From Cladobotryum mycophilum (Eukaryota > Ascomycota > Sordariomycetes > Hypocreales > Hypocreaceae): a DNA stretch of 64,000 nt. The position numbers and the translations under genes were made by a program. The notes beneath the pieces were generated by a model. That model had not been told where the DNA came from and made no database searches. It worked only from the letters and a program-made list of their open reading frames with translations. This document shows positions 34,701-47,246 of the stretch, in pieces. The stretch's first letter is position 1. Each line of letters begins with the position of its first letter. The stretch lies in NCBI GenBank assembly GCA_036429605.1, contig CM071590.1, positions 3,658,001-3,722,000 of the forward strand, in the 5' to 3' direction.

Positions 34701-37700
34701 AGCTCAGTCTTGTCCTGCGGCCGCACCAAACGTTGAGGCGTCATAAAGAAAGCTCCTTCTGTGTCTTATAGCCATTCGGAATACCAAAAGGTCCTATTGC
34801 TCTCGTTAGTAAGTGTAGCAGTAGGAAATGTGGACCGTAGCTATGAGCTGCGATGTGACCATCACATCGAAGCAGTGCGCCGCTGCTTTGAGGGCACCAC
34901 AGTAGTGTACGGGGTAAATACCAACAAGGGGGGTCCTCGATCTTTAGCCATATTAGACAAATGCACCCAATGGGAATCCTTGTGGCGGCATTGAAACGTC
35001 TGAGTTATCGCCTCAGTAAGCTGGCCGGCAGCAGCCGAGTGTACTTCCCAACTCGCAAGCATATTATCTCCTAGCTCTCAGTCTCGAAGGTCTATGAAGC
35101 TGCGGTGCTACCCCACGTACATGCGGTGAATAGGTTCGGACCAACAACGAATCTTCATCCATTGGTGGATGCATCGCATCCGCTTGCGAAAACTGATGCC
35201 ATGCCGTTGGCGACGGAAATAACATGGCTTGGGGTGACTCTGCACATATGTGCGTAATTGATAGGGCCGTTGCGTGCCTTGCGTGCATACATACCAAGTC
35301 GCTGCCTAGAAGCACAGGAACTTGACGACCAACACCACAAGCACCGCCGATAAACATCGTGGGGCATATCTCAAGAACCGAACCAGTAGAGTGCCGGAGC
35401 GAACAGTACCATGGCACGGAGTACCTGCATAAACATGGCATAGCATGAATCCAGTCTCCAATCAAGTGAACCAACAATGTGGGACGTGAGATGTGCTGCG
35501 CCTGCAAGTGACGACGAACCATGCATGAACGGAGCCAAGAGAATAGACCGATCGTTGACCCTGTTAAAAGCGAGCCCATCAACCAACATCTTGTTCCTCC
35601 GCCACGAGGTAATGTGGGCAAAAGGAGACAGGAAGCAGGGTTTTTTGCCATGCGAAGACAAGGGTTCGTTCGCATCTATCGAGTCAGAGTCCCCGTAGAT
35701 ATTAATTTACCATCGGTCCGGATCCAAAGAACTCTTTCTGTGGTGTGAGGCAGTTTATGCATCCATAGCACATTTTACCGTGCGTCCCTGATCGCTCTTT
35801 TTGGTCGAATTGAACAGAAGTCCCGGATCCAATCTCCACCATGTGGTTCGAACGCGGATTGTGTCTTGGCGTTCAAGAGGGTCGATTGAGATGCAATGGT
35901 TGTTGGTCCGGACTCGTCCCGCTCTGAACAGGATGAGCAAATGCGCTGAATGAAAAAAATACGGATCCAGTAATCTTCCAATGCAGTGCAGAGTAGTTGT
36001 ACCTGCATGTAGCGGAGCACTCACAATGAACCGGCATAGCTACGGATTTAGCCAGGTACAGTTGTCAGCCCAGCTTGTCATGCCAACTTGTGCGTATAGT
36101 AAACGTCACTGTCATTACTCGTACATCGTTTCAGCCTCTCTCTACGTTATGTCGTAAGGCTGTCACGTATGGCAAGTATGTGCGGCTCCGGTTAAAGAGC
36201 TTTGCGCGGGCAACGTTGCACCAATTGTAACAAGTCTATATCGGAGCCGATATCGTCCACGACGGGCCGATGGCGTTGTAAAAAGTCTGCATAAAATTGA
36301 CAAGGTGAAACGTTGGGGAGACGTCCGGGGCCGTTCCCCACGAGCGACTTTTCCTTCTTTGACTGCAGTATTTGTTCTAGAAGATTTGGTGCGACACCAA
36401 ATGACTGCAATGAGAGCTTTAGGTCAACCTTCAGTTTTTACGCGAGCACACATATGAACTAGCTCAGGACTTGCATGAATGGGAAGGAGTCACAGACTCA
36501 TCACAACAGCTCTCTTGTCGGCCTCAACAGACGGCGTGTGAGAAAAGGACCTTTGCATTGCTAATGCTTGCAGGGAGGTCAGGCCACATGCGAACAAAGC
36601 TCCACCCTGCATTCTTGTTTGGCAGCCTTTGCGTAGGTCAAACCTCAACAACCACTCTTCTAATGGGGGTGTGGAATGCGTTCGACTCATGGGCTGATGA
36701 TCCTCATTGACTGATTGGTTGCATGACATGATCATATATGAAGTGATCAGTATTGAAGCACGTCGGAACTTGTAAGCGAGCCTGGGACACCGGATAGTAT
36801 AACCTCGGAATGCATATTGGTTGGAGTTGATAAACCCGGCAAGGAACAATAATACTTCATTAACCTCAGCGAGGCTGTCACTTGACCGATAGCCCCTAGG
36901 TCTTTTGGAGACTCTACTTGATCTCCGTTGTAGCAGAACTCACTCAGGTACACGTACTCCGTAATCGTATGATGCCAAATGCGTCTCGAACCGATGACTG
37001 CCGAAGCAGAATCAATAGTGTTCCTTCGTCTGAGGTCGAATAAAGCATCACTCTTTCTGGGAGGCCTGGTAGGTGGCTGAATGGCTTAGAGTTAGCGTCC
37101 GCTGGCCTGAGTCGCGATGCCGAGGCTTTTCAATGAGGCTTTCAGCATGTGCCAATGAGAGCTCTTGACGTGCTCACGACAGTTGTGAGGCTTGAATCCC
37201 CATTCCCGATAGCGAGGTAAACGTGGGAATCGGAATTATCTCAATCGGAACCAAAGTCGTGCAATGCAGATGCCGTCAACGGCGCAGATGGCGTCTGCGG
37301 GTTGGGAGTTTCCGGAGAGCCATGTTGGCCATCTCGGGTCAGTTGATTCAAGTGACGGCACGCTCCATGGTGCAGAGCACAAGCGAATTCCATAACGAGT
37401 ATCAAGTCCGAAACTTTTCTACTGGATCCCGCAACGCCACCGAGAAAGCTTCATTTGGAGCTACGTAGAGAATAATTCTCACGAGGTAACCCGTCTTTTC
37501 CTGGGGTGGGTTAGGGGATGCCCCAGTTGGTCGGAAGATGCCTCGATAGCTTCCTTTTCCCCCGCGTTTGCTTTCATTGCATCTCCACAACGGGCGCAAG
37601 GCAAGTTGGCAGGGGTCGGAGAGATGAAAGCTGGAGTTTTTGAAGCTGCTGACAGTAGTAATTGCCGACGAGGATTCCGCTTTCAATGGACGATCGTTAT

Positions 37701-40700
37701 GAAAGAAGGCGGATACTGTGTATACCTGGTGCCGCCCAACTTATGAGGCTAGAATGGTTTGCGTATATGATTGGCGGGGCAGAATTTTCAGCATCACATT
37801 TTTGTTTGTGATGGCAATCAAAAAGCGTAGTGGCTTACGAGGTGAGAGAGAGAGGGAGAGGGAGAGATGTGAGCATCTTGGATACGAGCCGTTGGATTGC
37901 AAAGGTGTAATTTGTTGAAAATATCACAGGTTCTGATATTTTTGGAAGAAATTAATTCCCTTAGTTACGTTCCTTCCTCACCATTCACAGGGGGCTGTGT
38001 GGAAGGAAAGTGCAGAGCTTTCAACCAGTCAAAGGGCAGGAGCAATTTCTGGCTTTCTTAGAGGCTGAGCCACTGCCGCGGTTCTTGGTGGTGGCGTTGC
38101 AATAGGTTGTAGAACCATGGCGGCCATGGCAGACCATAGGGTAGCCTATGACCATTGGCGCTTCGTGTTCCTCAAGAGAGCGATTCTTTACATCTTTACT
38201 GGTCGATTTTTCTAAAGCCTTGCTAACCATCACCATGGACCTGTGATCAACTAGTAAATCACATAAACGCCATGGTTGTCTGAAGCTCTACAAGTAGTTG
38301 TTTCGGTGGCGGCAAATCGTAAACCGAACCCCCCAAATCCTCACGGGCCAGCAGCGGTTACGGAAATTAAATTGATATCCACCCCTCCAGTTGGTTGACC
38401 GTTTGGTGACCGTTAATAATAGTGTTAGTGTTGGTGATGGAAAAGTAGGAAAAGTACTTGTGGAAAGGGTAGAGTCTGGGCTGGAGAAACCCTGTCATGT
38501 TCAACACCATGTTATGTTGCCATATCCCCATGTGTAGAAGCAGGATGCGCGAGAACACGCTTTGCAGACCGCATTTTAGTAGTTCACAATAGTGTCTCGC
38601 AGCATCATGATCCTGAAAAGCCCCCAACGTACAGAAACACAAAGCACAGGGTACAAATTGAGTAATATTGCTTATAGGCGTGGCAGCCACATCATCACAG
38701 CCAGGCCAACAACAGCCACCCGCATCCTCTCCAGCTGTCGTTGAAAGGGCGAAGGTCTTAGACTTCGGTTTAGACTCCGAGGAGATACTTGACAGGCCCC
38801 TCAAAGTACAAACTGAGACGTGCAATTTGCAGCATGCGGGTGATGTGTCTTTTCTCCATCTTCATGTATAGAAGGTACGCACTCCCTCCTTGTAAGTACA
38901 AGTAGGACCAATGTAGGGGCGGCACGGTAACCGGCGAAGTTCGTTGCACGGCCCTTCCCAAGCATCCACGCGAGGCGTCTGCGACCGCAACCATGCGAAT
39001 CGAATCGTGTCGTATCGCTTGATTGCTTTGCCGATATGGTGCGATCTTTGCCTGTGCTTGGTGACCTTTGGCCCCCCTGTGCGCTTGGACAGAGCAAGCC
39101 GAACCGTTCATTGGCATAATTCTATACACAAATTTGGTAAACCTGCAAAAAAGATTGATTTGGGAACGCGAAGAGAGCTCTAGATCGTTCGATACAGTGC
39201 TTGTTGGTCGAACACAACTTGCTATAACTCTTTAGATCATATCCAACGAGGAAAACACCGAGTCGGTCTGGCGATTTGAATCAGGAGATCTGCAGGAAAA
39301 AGTAGAAATGGAAAAGAAGAGACATCAAAGACATATGAAGATTCATGACGCTTCCCCCCCCCCAGCTGGCGATGGAGGTTTGTTGTCCCCCCTCGCTTTT
39401 CCCGAATATTGTCAAACGCCGCTTGGATGCAAAAAAAGAGAACAGACTTTGATGTGAACGGAGTCTCCGTATGTATGAACTTGGACAAGCCGAAGCTCTT
39501 GAGACGGCTGACATGACACATTTCGTTCAATGCGCTGAACTAGTGCGGCACATGTTATGCACATTATACTATGCATGTCTCAGAATGACCTTGTATTATA
39601 ATATGTTCTGAGTCAACATTGCGTCAGGTGGTGGCTATCCACGACACGGAGGGGTTACCAGTGAAGCAAGCAGAAGTTGGGACAAAGAAATCGTGATGCC
39701 AGATGGAGCTTGTTAGCCCTCGGAATCTAGAAGCTTGAGGGGTCGCGTGGCCTCTTTGACTTGGCGCCTCCGCTGACGATCAGCTTTTCTTCTTCTCTCA
39801 TGGCCCGGCGTTTGCAACTGAATTTGGCCTATAGAATCGGCCATGATCAACTAGAAGAGCAAAACCATTGATGCGCCTCGGGTGGCTGGCCCCGGACTGC
39901 TCGTCGACGTCTCCCCACTCGCTGATGGGGGGCACGCCACCATCCATCAATAGGGATGGAAGTCCGATCAGTAGATGTGATTCGACACATGCAAAACAAA
40001 ACAATGCCTGTGGGTTCATGCATGGGCAGTTTCCAAGCCTTACAAAGAAGTAAAAATATCGTCACGCACACGCCAGAGGATGGACATGACCTATCCTCAA
40101 CCTTATTCCCTCAATAAAGTTGGCTCGCCGTATAGATAGAGCGAGCACCTTTGGTTGCAGATGGCAAAATGCGCCGTCGCAACAGCAGAGATTCAAGTCG
40201 ACAATACTGTGACCAGAACTGGCCTGGCGGATCGTCGTCTTCAGCAACGGCCGTGATGACCTTTTTGGGAATCAGTGCCGCGCTTTTAGTTTTGGTGACA
40301 TCCATGGATCCTCCACACACACAACCTCCAGGGAGGTTCTCTCATGCCCTTCCAAGGCTTCTATGGTGGGGTTCCGGAAAGAGGCGTCGAGGTATGTACC
40401 CAGTTTGCATGATGCATCCCGCTGTAGCGTAGTGAAAAAAAGAACCTTGAAGTTGAGCCTGAACCCTCTCCCCTGAAGGGGCCACCATTGTACTCTCTAC
40501 TCCATACTCGGTATTCTGTGTACTCTGTATCTGTCCTCCGTACCTTCGGTGCCGTTTTCGGTGAAGGGCATCAAAACCCTCCCTGGTCTTCCAAATGCCC
40601 CGCCGCCACGAGTTTTACCAGGAACAACAATCTTGGCTCGCAACTCGCTTCCCCTCTTGATCTTCGCCCGCAAAATCACTTCAGCTGCAGCCCAGATGTA

Positions 40701-42029
40701 TGATACTTGGTCCTCCAGTTTCTAGGTTGCACTTGTGGGCGAGGAGTGCAACCACACAGGCACCCCCAACCCAACCATCCGCTCTCTCTTCAACATTAAT
40801 CCTCCAGTACCAGTCTGCCGGCTTGCGGCCTCGTGCGCCATGTCTCTCTCCCTTCCTTAGGCTTTCTCCAAAGGGAAAAAACCACTACCCCCTGCCAAGC
40901 GGCTTTGTTTGGTGGACCAGGGAAGAGACTAAATTGCCACTAAATCACGACTCCGAAAAGCTGCACCTCGGAGACCCCAGCCAAGTCTGGCCAAACGTCC
41001 CAATGATGACCGTCAACGCCGTCCCCAGTCTTGAGACCTCGCCTGTTAGTCCTCGAGTCGTGCTTCGCCAAAGGGGACCCTGGTTGATGGGGAGGCCGTA
41101 CGGCACCCCTGACTGGCCCCAGCAACCACTCTGGTCCCTGCACCACCCTCATCACCAAGACTCAAACGCTGTGTGTGGAGCAGCAGGACCAAAGCTTTTT
41201 TTTTGACCTTTACCCCTGTCTCCATGTCAAGCTACCCGTCTCGGCCGTCACCTACGCCACTCGAGAGAAATATGCCCACAGACATCGCGAGCATTGCCCT
41301 TGGACAGAGTAGTGTCCCGCCCCAGAAGTTCTGCACCTGCAGGGATCTGCCGGTCTCTGGGAGCTTGATGGCATTCCAAAACTAGTTGCTTTACCCAGCC
41401 AGCACAACTTTATTAGTCCAGTTCAAGTTGAATGTGTGTGCGTGTCTGTCTTGAGTGTAGCCCTCCACCTGGTGTGCTGCAGCAATACTTTATGACCTGC
41501 ATACCCTCCCCTCCCTCCTCCCCACGCGGATTGCCATTATCTCTTTTGTTTCGGTCTCATTTGACGTCCAACTCATTCCATCCGACCATTGATTCATTTG
41601 TCTTACGATAATTACGCCCACGGCTCCCTAGCTCTTAGACATTACAAGAGCTAGCCTATTCTTTTTCACATTACTGACAATGTCCTTTGCTGCCATGCTG
41701 CAGTAAAGCTGTCAATCGCCCTTCGATAAGCCGGTAACTCGGCGACTGTATATCGATCGATTGTCTTACACGACACTCTTGATGTCTCGGGATAGGGTCA
41801 TCTGATGGTTCACCTGTTTTACTCCCTACCAAGGACTGCGCATACACAACTCTTACTCTCCTTCATCAACACCATTTTCTGATTCTCCACCCGACGACGA
41901 TCACGACGAGCATTTTCCGTCCCAGTTTTGTTCCCGATTCTACAATTTGCGGGACTGGGAAGCGAATATTAAGGTAGACGAAGCTTGGGAATTTTTATTT
42001 CTTTCTTGTTTTGTCCCGTCGCATTCACC
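31725..42029. other. Ten-kilobase stretch without a supported gene
   Basis: I find no open frame with family motifs or good intron signals on either strand. From about 33.7 to 40.0 kb the sequence has few of the CT/GA tracts that mark other spacers and looks compositionally even, as though old coding or mobile sequence had decayed. Candidate frames at 35064-35675 (-), 36490-36849 (-) and 40700-41206 (+) are unsupported. Motif TACTCCGTA lies at 36955-36963. The last 1.5 kb is CT-rich and probably regulatory for the receptor gene. Confidence 0.45.
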
Positions 42030-43682
42030 ATGAATTTCACCGGGATAGACCGTTGTCCCCCTCCCTTCCTCGAGGCGAGTCTGTTTGGCACCACCCAAGG
42101 ATGTAAGAGCATGACCAACTTTTCCCCCATCAATCTCCTCACCTTTCTGACCAGGATCGCAGATGTGGAAGGACGTGTATGTCAGACCATCACTAATAAC
42201 CTACACTGTTGCCTACCGTGCCCCATGTCCGATTGGGTCTACCCAGACAACTTCAACAGTGTGGTGGACGCGGTCGACTGGATCGCAGTCGTAAGCGTAA
42301 TATGCTGCGTGCTATTACTATTGTCATGGGCCTTTTTACCAGTGGAGAAGACTAACCGTCATTACTTGAGCATCTGCTTTACCATTGGTATCCTATTGAT
42401 GAATGTGAGTGGTCTCAATGCCTGTTACACGGAAACATTTGTGTGTGGTTCACACGCTGACTTGCGGATTCAGCTGGGTTTCGTCGTGCCATTAGCGGCC
42501 CAACCAGAACAATGCTTCGACTCCATTACACCGAACGATATGAGGACTAGCAAGGTCTGTGGTGCTTCGGCTTCGCTGCTCATCCTCGGTGGCTGGTGCG
42601 GTGTAATGTGGGCTTTCCTGCGATCCCTTTCGCTGCACCTTCAGATCTGCTGGCAGGTCCTTGTTGGCCGCAGCTTCATGTTCTTTGCCCAGGCCGCCGG
42701 TTGGGGCATCCCTATTATTGGTATCATCCTCGCTCTCGTCTTCAGTGGAGTGTCTTTCCGATTTGGCGCGACCTGCCATATCAATCACAACAACAGCCTG
42801 GCAGACCTCTGGATCCCGTTACTTATCTTTTCTGGAATTACAGTCATCATCACGTTCGCTACCTTTGGCTACTGCGTCAAGGTCTATCTTGAGTCCTTGA
42901 GCGACACATCCACCTCGACCGATGGATCTAGCCTGCCTACCTACTCGAACAGTGTTGTCACCATGTCGCCCCGCCAAGCATACCGTCGTATCCGACGAGT
43001 TATTGCCCTCCAATGGCGAGGCATTGCCATTGTCCTGATTATTGTTGTTGACGTTATCTTCTTCTCTATCGTTCTCGTCTTTCAAGACCAGACCATGCAA
43101 AAGGTTGCCGAGAATCCCGCCATCGCTCAAGACTGGATTGTTTGTCTCATCGGAGCCTCCGGAGATAAAAATCAATGCCTGCACAAGACGGGCTCATTGG
43201 TCGTTGGCGAAGCGACCGTGGCAGCTGTGCTGGTGCTGTTGACTGTAAGTTCTTGGCTGCCTATGAAATGATTGCTTTACCCACCATACTAATTCCGCCA
43301 CCAGCTCAACGGCATTTGGCTATTCTTCCTTCTTGGTCGATGGACCATGTTGACCGGGTGGATCGACTTGGTAAACTCTCTCCTAGGTAGGAAACAGCAC
43401 AAAGAGTTTGTATCTGTCGATGCCCGATACGATATGAAACAAGATACACGTTCGTACGAGATGCTCTCTAGACAATCGAGCGTTGCGGTAACACCAAAAA
43501 CTCCAGTGAAATCTCCAATGACCCCGAAGACTCCCGAATTTGTCGAAAATCCATACCAACCACCCGCACGTTCGTACTCGAACCCGCGCCCGCCGCAAAG
43601 GACGTCCTGGGATGCGCAGCAGATGTACGCTCCCGGACAAGGCTATGAAGACATGAACCCACTGGGCATGAACCGAATATAA
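42030..43682 (+). CDS. Seven-transmembrane Frizzled/Smoothened-like receptor
   Basis: 507 aa in three exons: 42030-42404, 42474-43244 and 43305-43682. The 69-nt first intron is stop-free and a multiple of three; the second is 60 nt. A Cys-rich N-terminus (about residues 9-70, ending HCCLPCPMSDWVYPDNF) precedes seven hydrophobic segments: WIAVVSVICCVLLLLSWAF, YLSICFTIGILLMNLGFVV, ASLLILGGWCGVMWAFLRS, FFAQAAGWGIPIIGIILALV, LWIPLLIFSGITVIITFATF, IAIVLIIVVDVIFFSIVLVF and AAVLVLLTLNGIWLFFLLG. The pattern fits the fungal Frizzled/Smoothened-type receptor class in the plasma membrane. The cytosolic tail has TPKTP, KSP and MTPKTP sites, likely targets of proline-directed kinases. The start ATG sits in the context TTCACCATGA. 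The ligand is unknown. Confidence 0.8.
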
Positions 43683-44169
43683 AGAACCGAACAAGAAGAA
43701 CCGAACCATTCAAGCAAGGAACCGAATTGAACCGATCCGCGGACGAGACGAAAGAAGGAAGGCGATCAAGAAGATACCAAAGAAGAACGAGACGTCCCGA
43801 CGATCGGTTGACTAAGAAAGATCTCTTCCGCTGCTGCTCAGTCCATGTTGAAACATGCAAGCGCGCGGATACTCATGAGATTACCCGATACGAAGCCACC
43901 TGAAGATGGCTTCTACACTTAACGACACCGAAAATATGTACTACCTATTCATAACACTATCCTTTATGCCATGAGACCCATTGAGATGGAGATTCTCAAT
44001 TGATGGTCAAACGGCCTTTTCGAACTGGACACAGCGTGGCGCCACAGGTCATATTACCCTTTTCTTTTCTTTTATTTATGTATTCATGGAGGAGATTTCG
44101 ACCAATATCCCTTTTCCTTTTATTATTTGACGAGCCATTTATCCAAAGCATCGAGGACAATGAGCAAAA

Positions 44170-44206
44170 AAGAGAGAGAGGGAGAGAGAGAGGGAGAGAG
44201 AGAGAA
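44170..44206. repeat. (GA)n imperfect microsatellite
   Basis: GA units interrupted by GGGA steps, downstream of the receptor gene. Confidence 0.85.
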
Positions 44207-44490
44207 TCAGCTTGGAGCTGAGGAGCATATTCCTGCAGGATGTGTATTTGTAATTGGACGTTTGACTCGAGCAGAAGAAGGATTCATGTAACTTCAATAT
44301 CCTGATACAACATTTTAGATGGTGACGAGAAGCTCAGGCGACGAAAGGATGAGTCGATGGATGGATGGATGAAGGATGGTGACAGCGGGACTGGGTCCGG
44401 CGGAAAAGCGGCATGTCAAGGCCGTAAGCTTGATGTCGAGAAAGACAGAGAGCAAGTATTATTTATTTACTTATTATAGTAAGGGTTTAA

Positions 44491-44498
<8 letters not shown>

Positions 44499-44529
<31 letters not shown>
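44499..44529. repeat. (AT)n microsatellite
   Basis: About fifteen perfect AT units, preceded by a shorter broken AT run. Confidence 0.92.
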
Positions 44530-44531
<2 letters not shown>

Positions 44532-45725
44532 ATGCAACCTGTCATGACAATGGGGAAGGTCCTGTTTGCACAATAACAGGGAAGCCGTGTTGTGTGTTTG
44601 TGTTTGAAACGCAGAGCAAGCAAGGTCAGCGCGTTGATCCCTTAAGCCCAAAGGCCACAATCCATTTCTTGTTTGATGTTGATTTGAAAGCATTTACATA
44701 GGCAGCCTAACGCAGCAAGGAATAAGTCCGTCCGCGGATAACGGACCAGCTCTAGCTTAACATAGTGATTATTGTATAAGTACGAAATGTGTGGGGAAGC
44801 CTTGGGGAGCTTCCCTAGAAGAGCTGGTTCCCCCACACTCGCCTCCTCTCGATACGAATACGGAGCACGTAGGTGGGCTTTGTATGGGCTTTGTATGGGC
44901 TGCAGGCGGGTTTGGCGGGATCGACGTGGAATCCAGCCATTCAAGGCTCGATGCAGCACACAACAAGGTGTCGTCCACCAGCAACCAGCACACACATCAG
45001 CACGCACCAGCACCACCAGCACCACCAGCACCATCTGCACCACACAGGATCCGTCTGGAAGGGGAAGATAGAACCCCCGGCACATTCGGAAGCCCGCTTT
45101 TTCGGCAAGGCTAAGCGTTTTGGCGTTAACGACAAAAAACCAAATGTGAGGGAGGAGAGAGCAACGCGGTAAAGGCTGTGTTTATAAGCCATGGCGTGCT
45201 CCAGCGAGCTCGTATTTCCATTCTGGAGAGGGTTCTTTGATTTCTGTCTTGAAACTTTTTATTTATTTATTACTTTTCTTTGAGATCGTCTTTGCCGCAC
45301 GGTGCTCAAGTTTCCTTGAAACCGCGAGAACCACCGCATGTACCGAAGATCCCCAAGCTCTTGAGAGTTGCGAAACGAACGTGTCCGAAATCTCCGATGT
45401 CTCCTCCGTCCTGAGCACGCGACCAGCTACAGTCGGCTCACCGATGTCGCCCAAAGGTCTTCTTTCACCAGTGACCAGAGCAAGATAGATAGCCGACACG
45501 AGTCAACAAAGAATCGACGTCATCCGAGACACAGCGGAACGGAGACTCGAGCGCCGTTGCGTATGTACAAAGTATTACTGTTTTGCTGGCAATAGCCCAC
45601 GTCGTCTGCCGCCCGCAACGGAACTCCGCCTTAGCTCTGGAATAGCGTTTTCCGGAAGCACAGGAGTTGCCCAGCCAAGCATCTATTCATTCCCAAACTA
45701 CCGCTTATAGAGCCGGAGACCGACC

Positions 45726-47246
45726 ATGGCTGGCGGGTCCCTCAAAATGCCAGGCTCGAGTAGCGGCCGACGAACCTCCAAGAGAGTTCACTGGGCTCGC
45801 CTATCGATAGACTCGACCGCCGACATTGAAGAAGCCCTGCCTCTCTTCCCGCTTCCCTCGACACGACATTCTACAGATCCCGAGCCGAGTGACGACGACG
45901 ACGACGACGGTAGCGATAGCGATGCGGAGAGCGACGAGCTTGCCTGGGCGAAGCAAAAAAGATCGACAAGTTCTATCCGCCGCACATCCACAGAGGGGCT
46001 ACGTTCACGGTTTGCGATGGCGCTATTCATGATATTAGTGCCTTTGGTCATTTACATCATACACGTTTGGTCCAACGAGGCACGCTTAAACGCTCGGTGG
46101 AAGCCTGACGTGGACACGATATTGTTCAGTCAGAAACCGCTGCCCGCGCCATTGGAGCGAACAAGAATATCAAACTACACACTGCCTCTCCGCACCAAGG
46201 GCAGAAACATCGTCGATGTCGAGGGACGACGCTTTAAGCTACTATCCATCAACTGGTATGGAGCCAGCGACGAGCTGTTCGTGCCCGGCGGGCTTGACAT
46301 TCAAGACCGGAAGGTCATCGCCCAGACAATTAAAGGGTTAGGGTTTAACAGTGTACGGTTACCCTACTCTGACGAGCTGGTTATTAAAAACCCCGTCATC
46401 GAGCCGCATCTTGTCGCTGCAAATCCAGATTTAGCAGGTCTGCCTGCCTTGGACGTTCTCGAAGCTGTTACTACGGCGCTGACCGACGCCGGAATCGCCG
46501 TCATACTCAACAACCACATTACGAGCGCCACCTGGTGTTGCGAGGCCAACCCTTGCGATGCTGGCTGGGCCAACGATCACCTGGGGCCACTGTGTCGAGT
46601 CAAACAGACCGAGGAGCAGTGGATACAGCACTGGGAAACCGTCATGGATAGGTTCGTGCATAACCCCCTCGTGATTGGCGCGGACCTTCGCAACGAGGTG
46701 CGGGGGCTTTGGGGAATGATGACATGGCCGAAGTGGGCGGCAGCGGCAGAGCGTTGTGGGAACCGACTTTTGAAGCTGAGGCCCGACTTGCTCATCATTG
46801 TCGAGGGGATCCAGTCTGCTAACGATGTGTCTGGTGCATCCAAGCGGCCCGTTGAACTGGACGTGGCCGACCGCTTGGTGTATTCTGCCCATGGGTACGG
46901 GTGGTACGGATGGGGGAGCTGGCAGGGCCGATACTCGCAGAGGAGCTACAAGTCGTTCAAGAAGACGATACGACGCAACTGGGGATACCTTTTGGACCAG
47001 GACATTGCCCCCGTCTGGTTCGGCGAGCTCGGGGCGCCGCATGAGCCCTCTGTCGGCGACGTGCGTTATTGGAAACATCTGTGGAAGTATCTCAAGGCCA
47101 AGGATGCCGATTTTGGGTATTGGGCCTTGAATCCACGGAAGCCAAAGAACAACGAGACGGAGACGTATGGCCTGGTGCGGGATGACTGGGTTACGCCCGT
47201 CGTCGACTATCGCATGAAGGATATGGTTGAGGCTATGAGAAAATGA
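45726..47246 (+). CDS. Membrane-anchored glycoside hydrolase family 5 protein
   Basis: Intronless, 506 aa. The cytosolic N-terminus (residues 1-96) holds a basic patch and an acidic Asp/Ser run (DDDDDDGSDSDAESDE, about 56-71). A single membrane segment follows (about 98-115, ALFMILVPLVIYIIHVW), so this is a type II protein with its catalytic domain outside the cytosol. The GH5 barrel starts near ISNYTLPLRTKGRNIVDVEG, with SINWYGA and GFNSVRLPYSDE. The proposed acid/base is E324 (ADLRNEVRG) and the nucleophile E434 (WFGELGAP); H390 in YSAHGYGW fits the conserved His. Cys residues near 271-290 may form disulfides. The substrate is likely a beta-glucan or another beta-linked glycan, but the subfamily is not assigned. 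The ATG at 45726 (GACCATGG) is the only good start. Confidence 0.88.
   Translation: MAGGSLKMPGSSSGRRTSKRVHWARLSIDSTADIEEALPLFPLPSTRHSTDPEPSDDDDDDGSDSDAESDELAWAKQKRSTSSIRRTSTEGLRSRFAMALFMILVPLVIYIIHVWSNEARLNARWKPDVDTILFSQKPLPAPLERTRISNYTLPLRTKGRNIVDVEGRRFKLLSINWYGASDELFVPGGLDIQDRKVIAQTIKGLGFNSVRLPYSDELVIKNPVIEPHLVAANPDLAGLPALDVLEAVTTALTDAGIAVILNNHITSATWCCEANPCDAGWANDHLGPLCRVKQTEEQWIQHWETVMDRFVHNPLVIGADLRNEVRGLWGMMTWPKWAAAAERCGNRLLKLRPDLLIIVEGIQSANDVSGASKRPVELDVADRLVYSAHGYGWYGWGSWQGRYSQRSYKSFKKTIRRNWGYLLDQDIAPVWFGELGAPHEPSVGDVRYWKHLWKYLKAKDADFGYWALNPRKPKNNETETYGLVRDDWVTPVVDYRMKDMVEAMRK

Larger units (their letters stand above)
43683..45725. other. Spacer with microsatellites
   Basis: 2.0 kb containing the receptor 3' UTR, a GA tract (44170-44206) and an AT dinucleotide run (44499-44529). 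A frame at 45237-45488 resembles a small secreted protein but lacks an ATG. Confidence 0.5.

Noticed and set aside
35064..35675. 203-codon open frame (-)
   Set aside because: Looked briefly like a membrane protein relic, but no motif holds in this or overlapping frames.
40700..41206. 168-codon open frame (+)
   Set aside because: Pro/Ser/Leu-rich without domain; upstream of the receptor gene and probably regulatory DNA.
45237..45488. 83-codon frame with a signal-peptide-like start, possible small secreted Cys protein
   Set aside because: It begins at TTG with no ATG, and no splice site offers a start.
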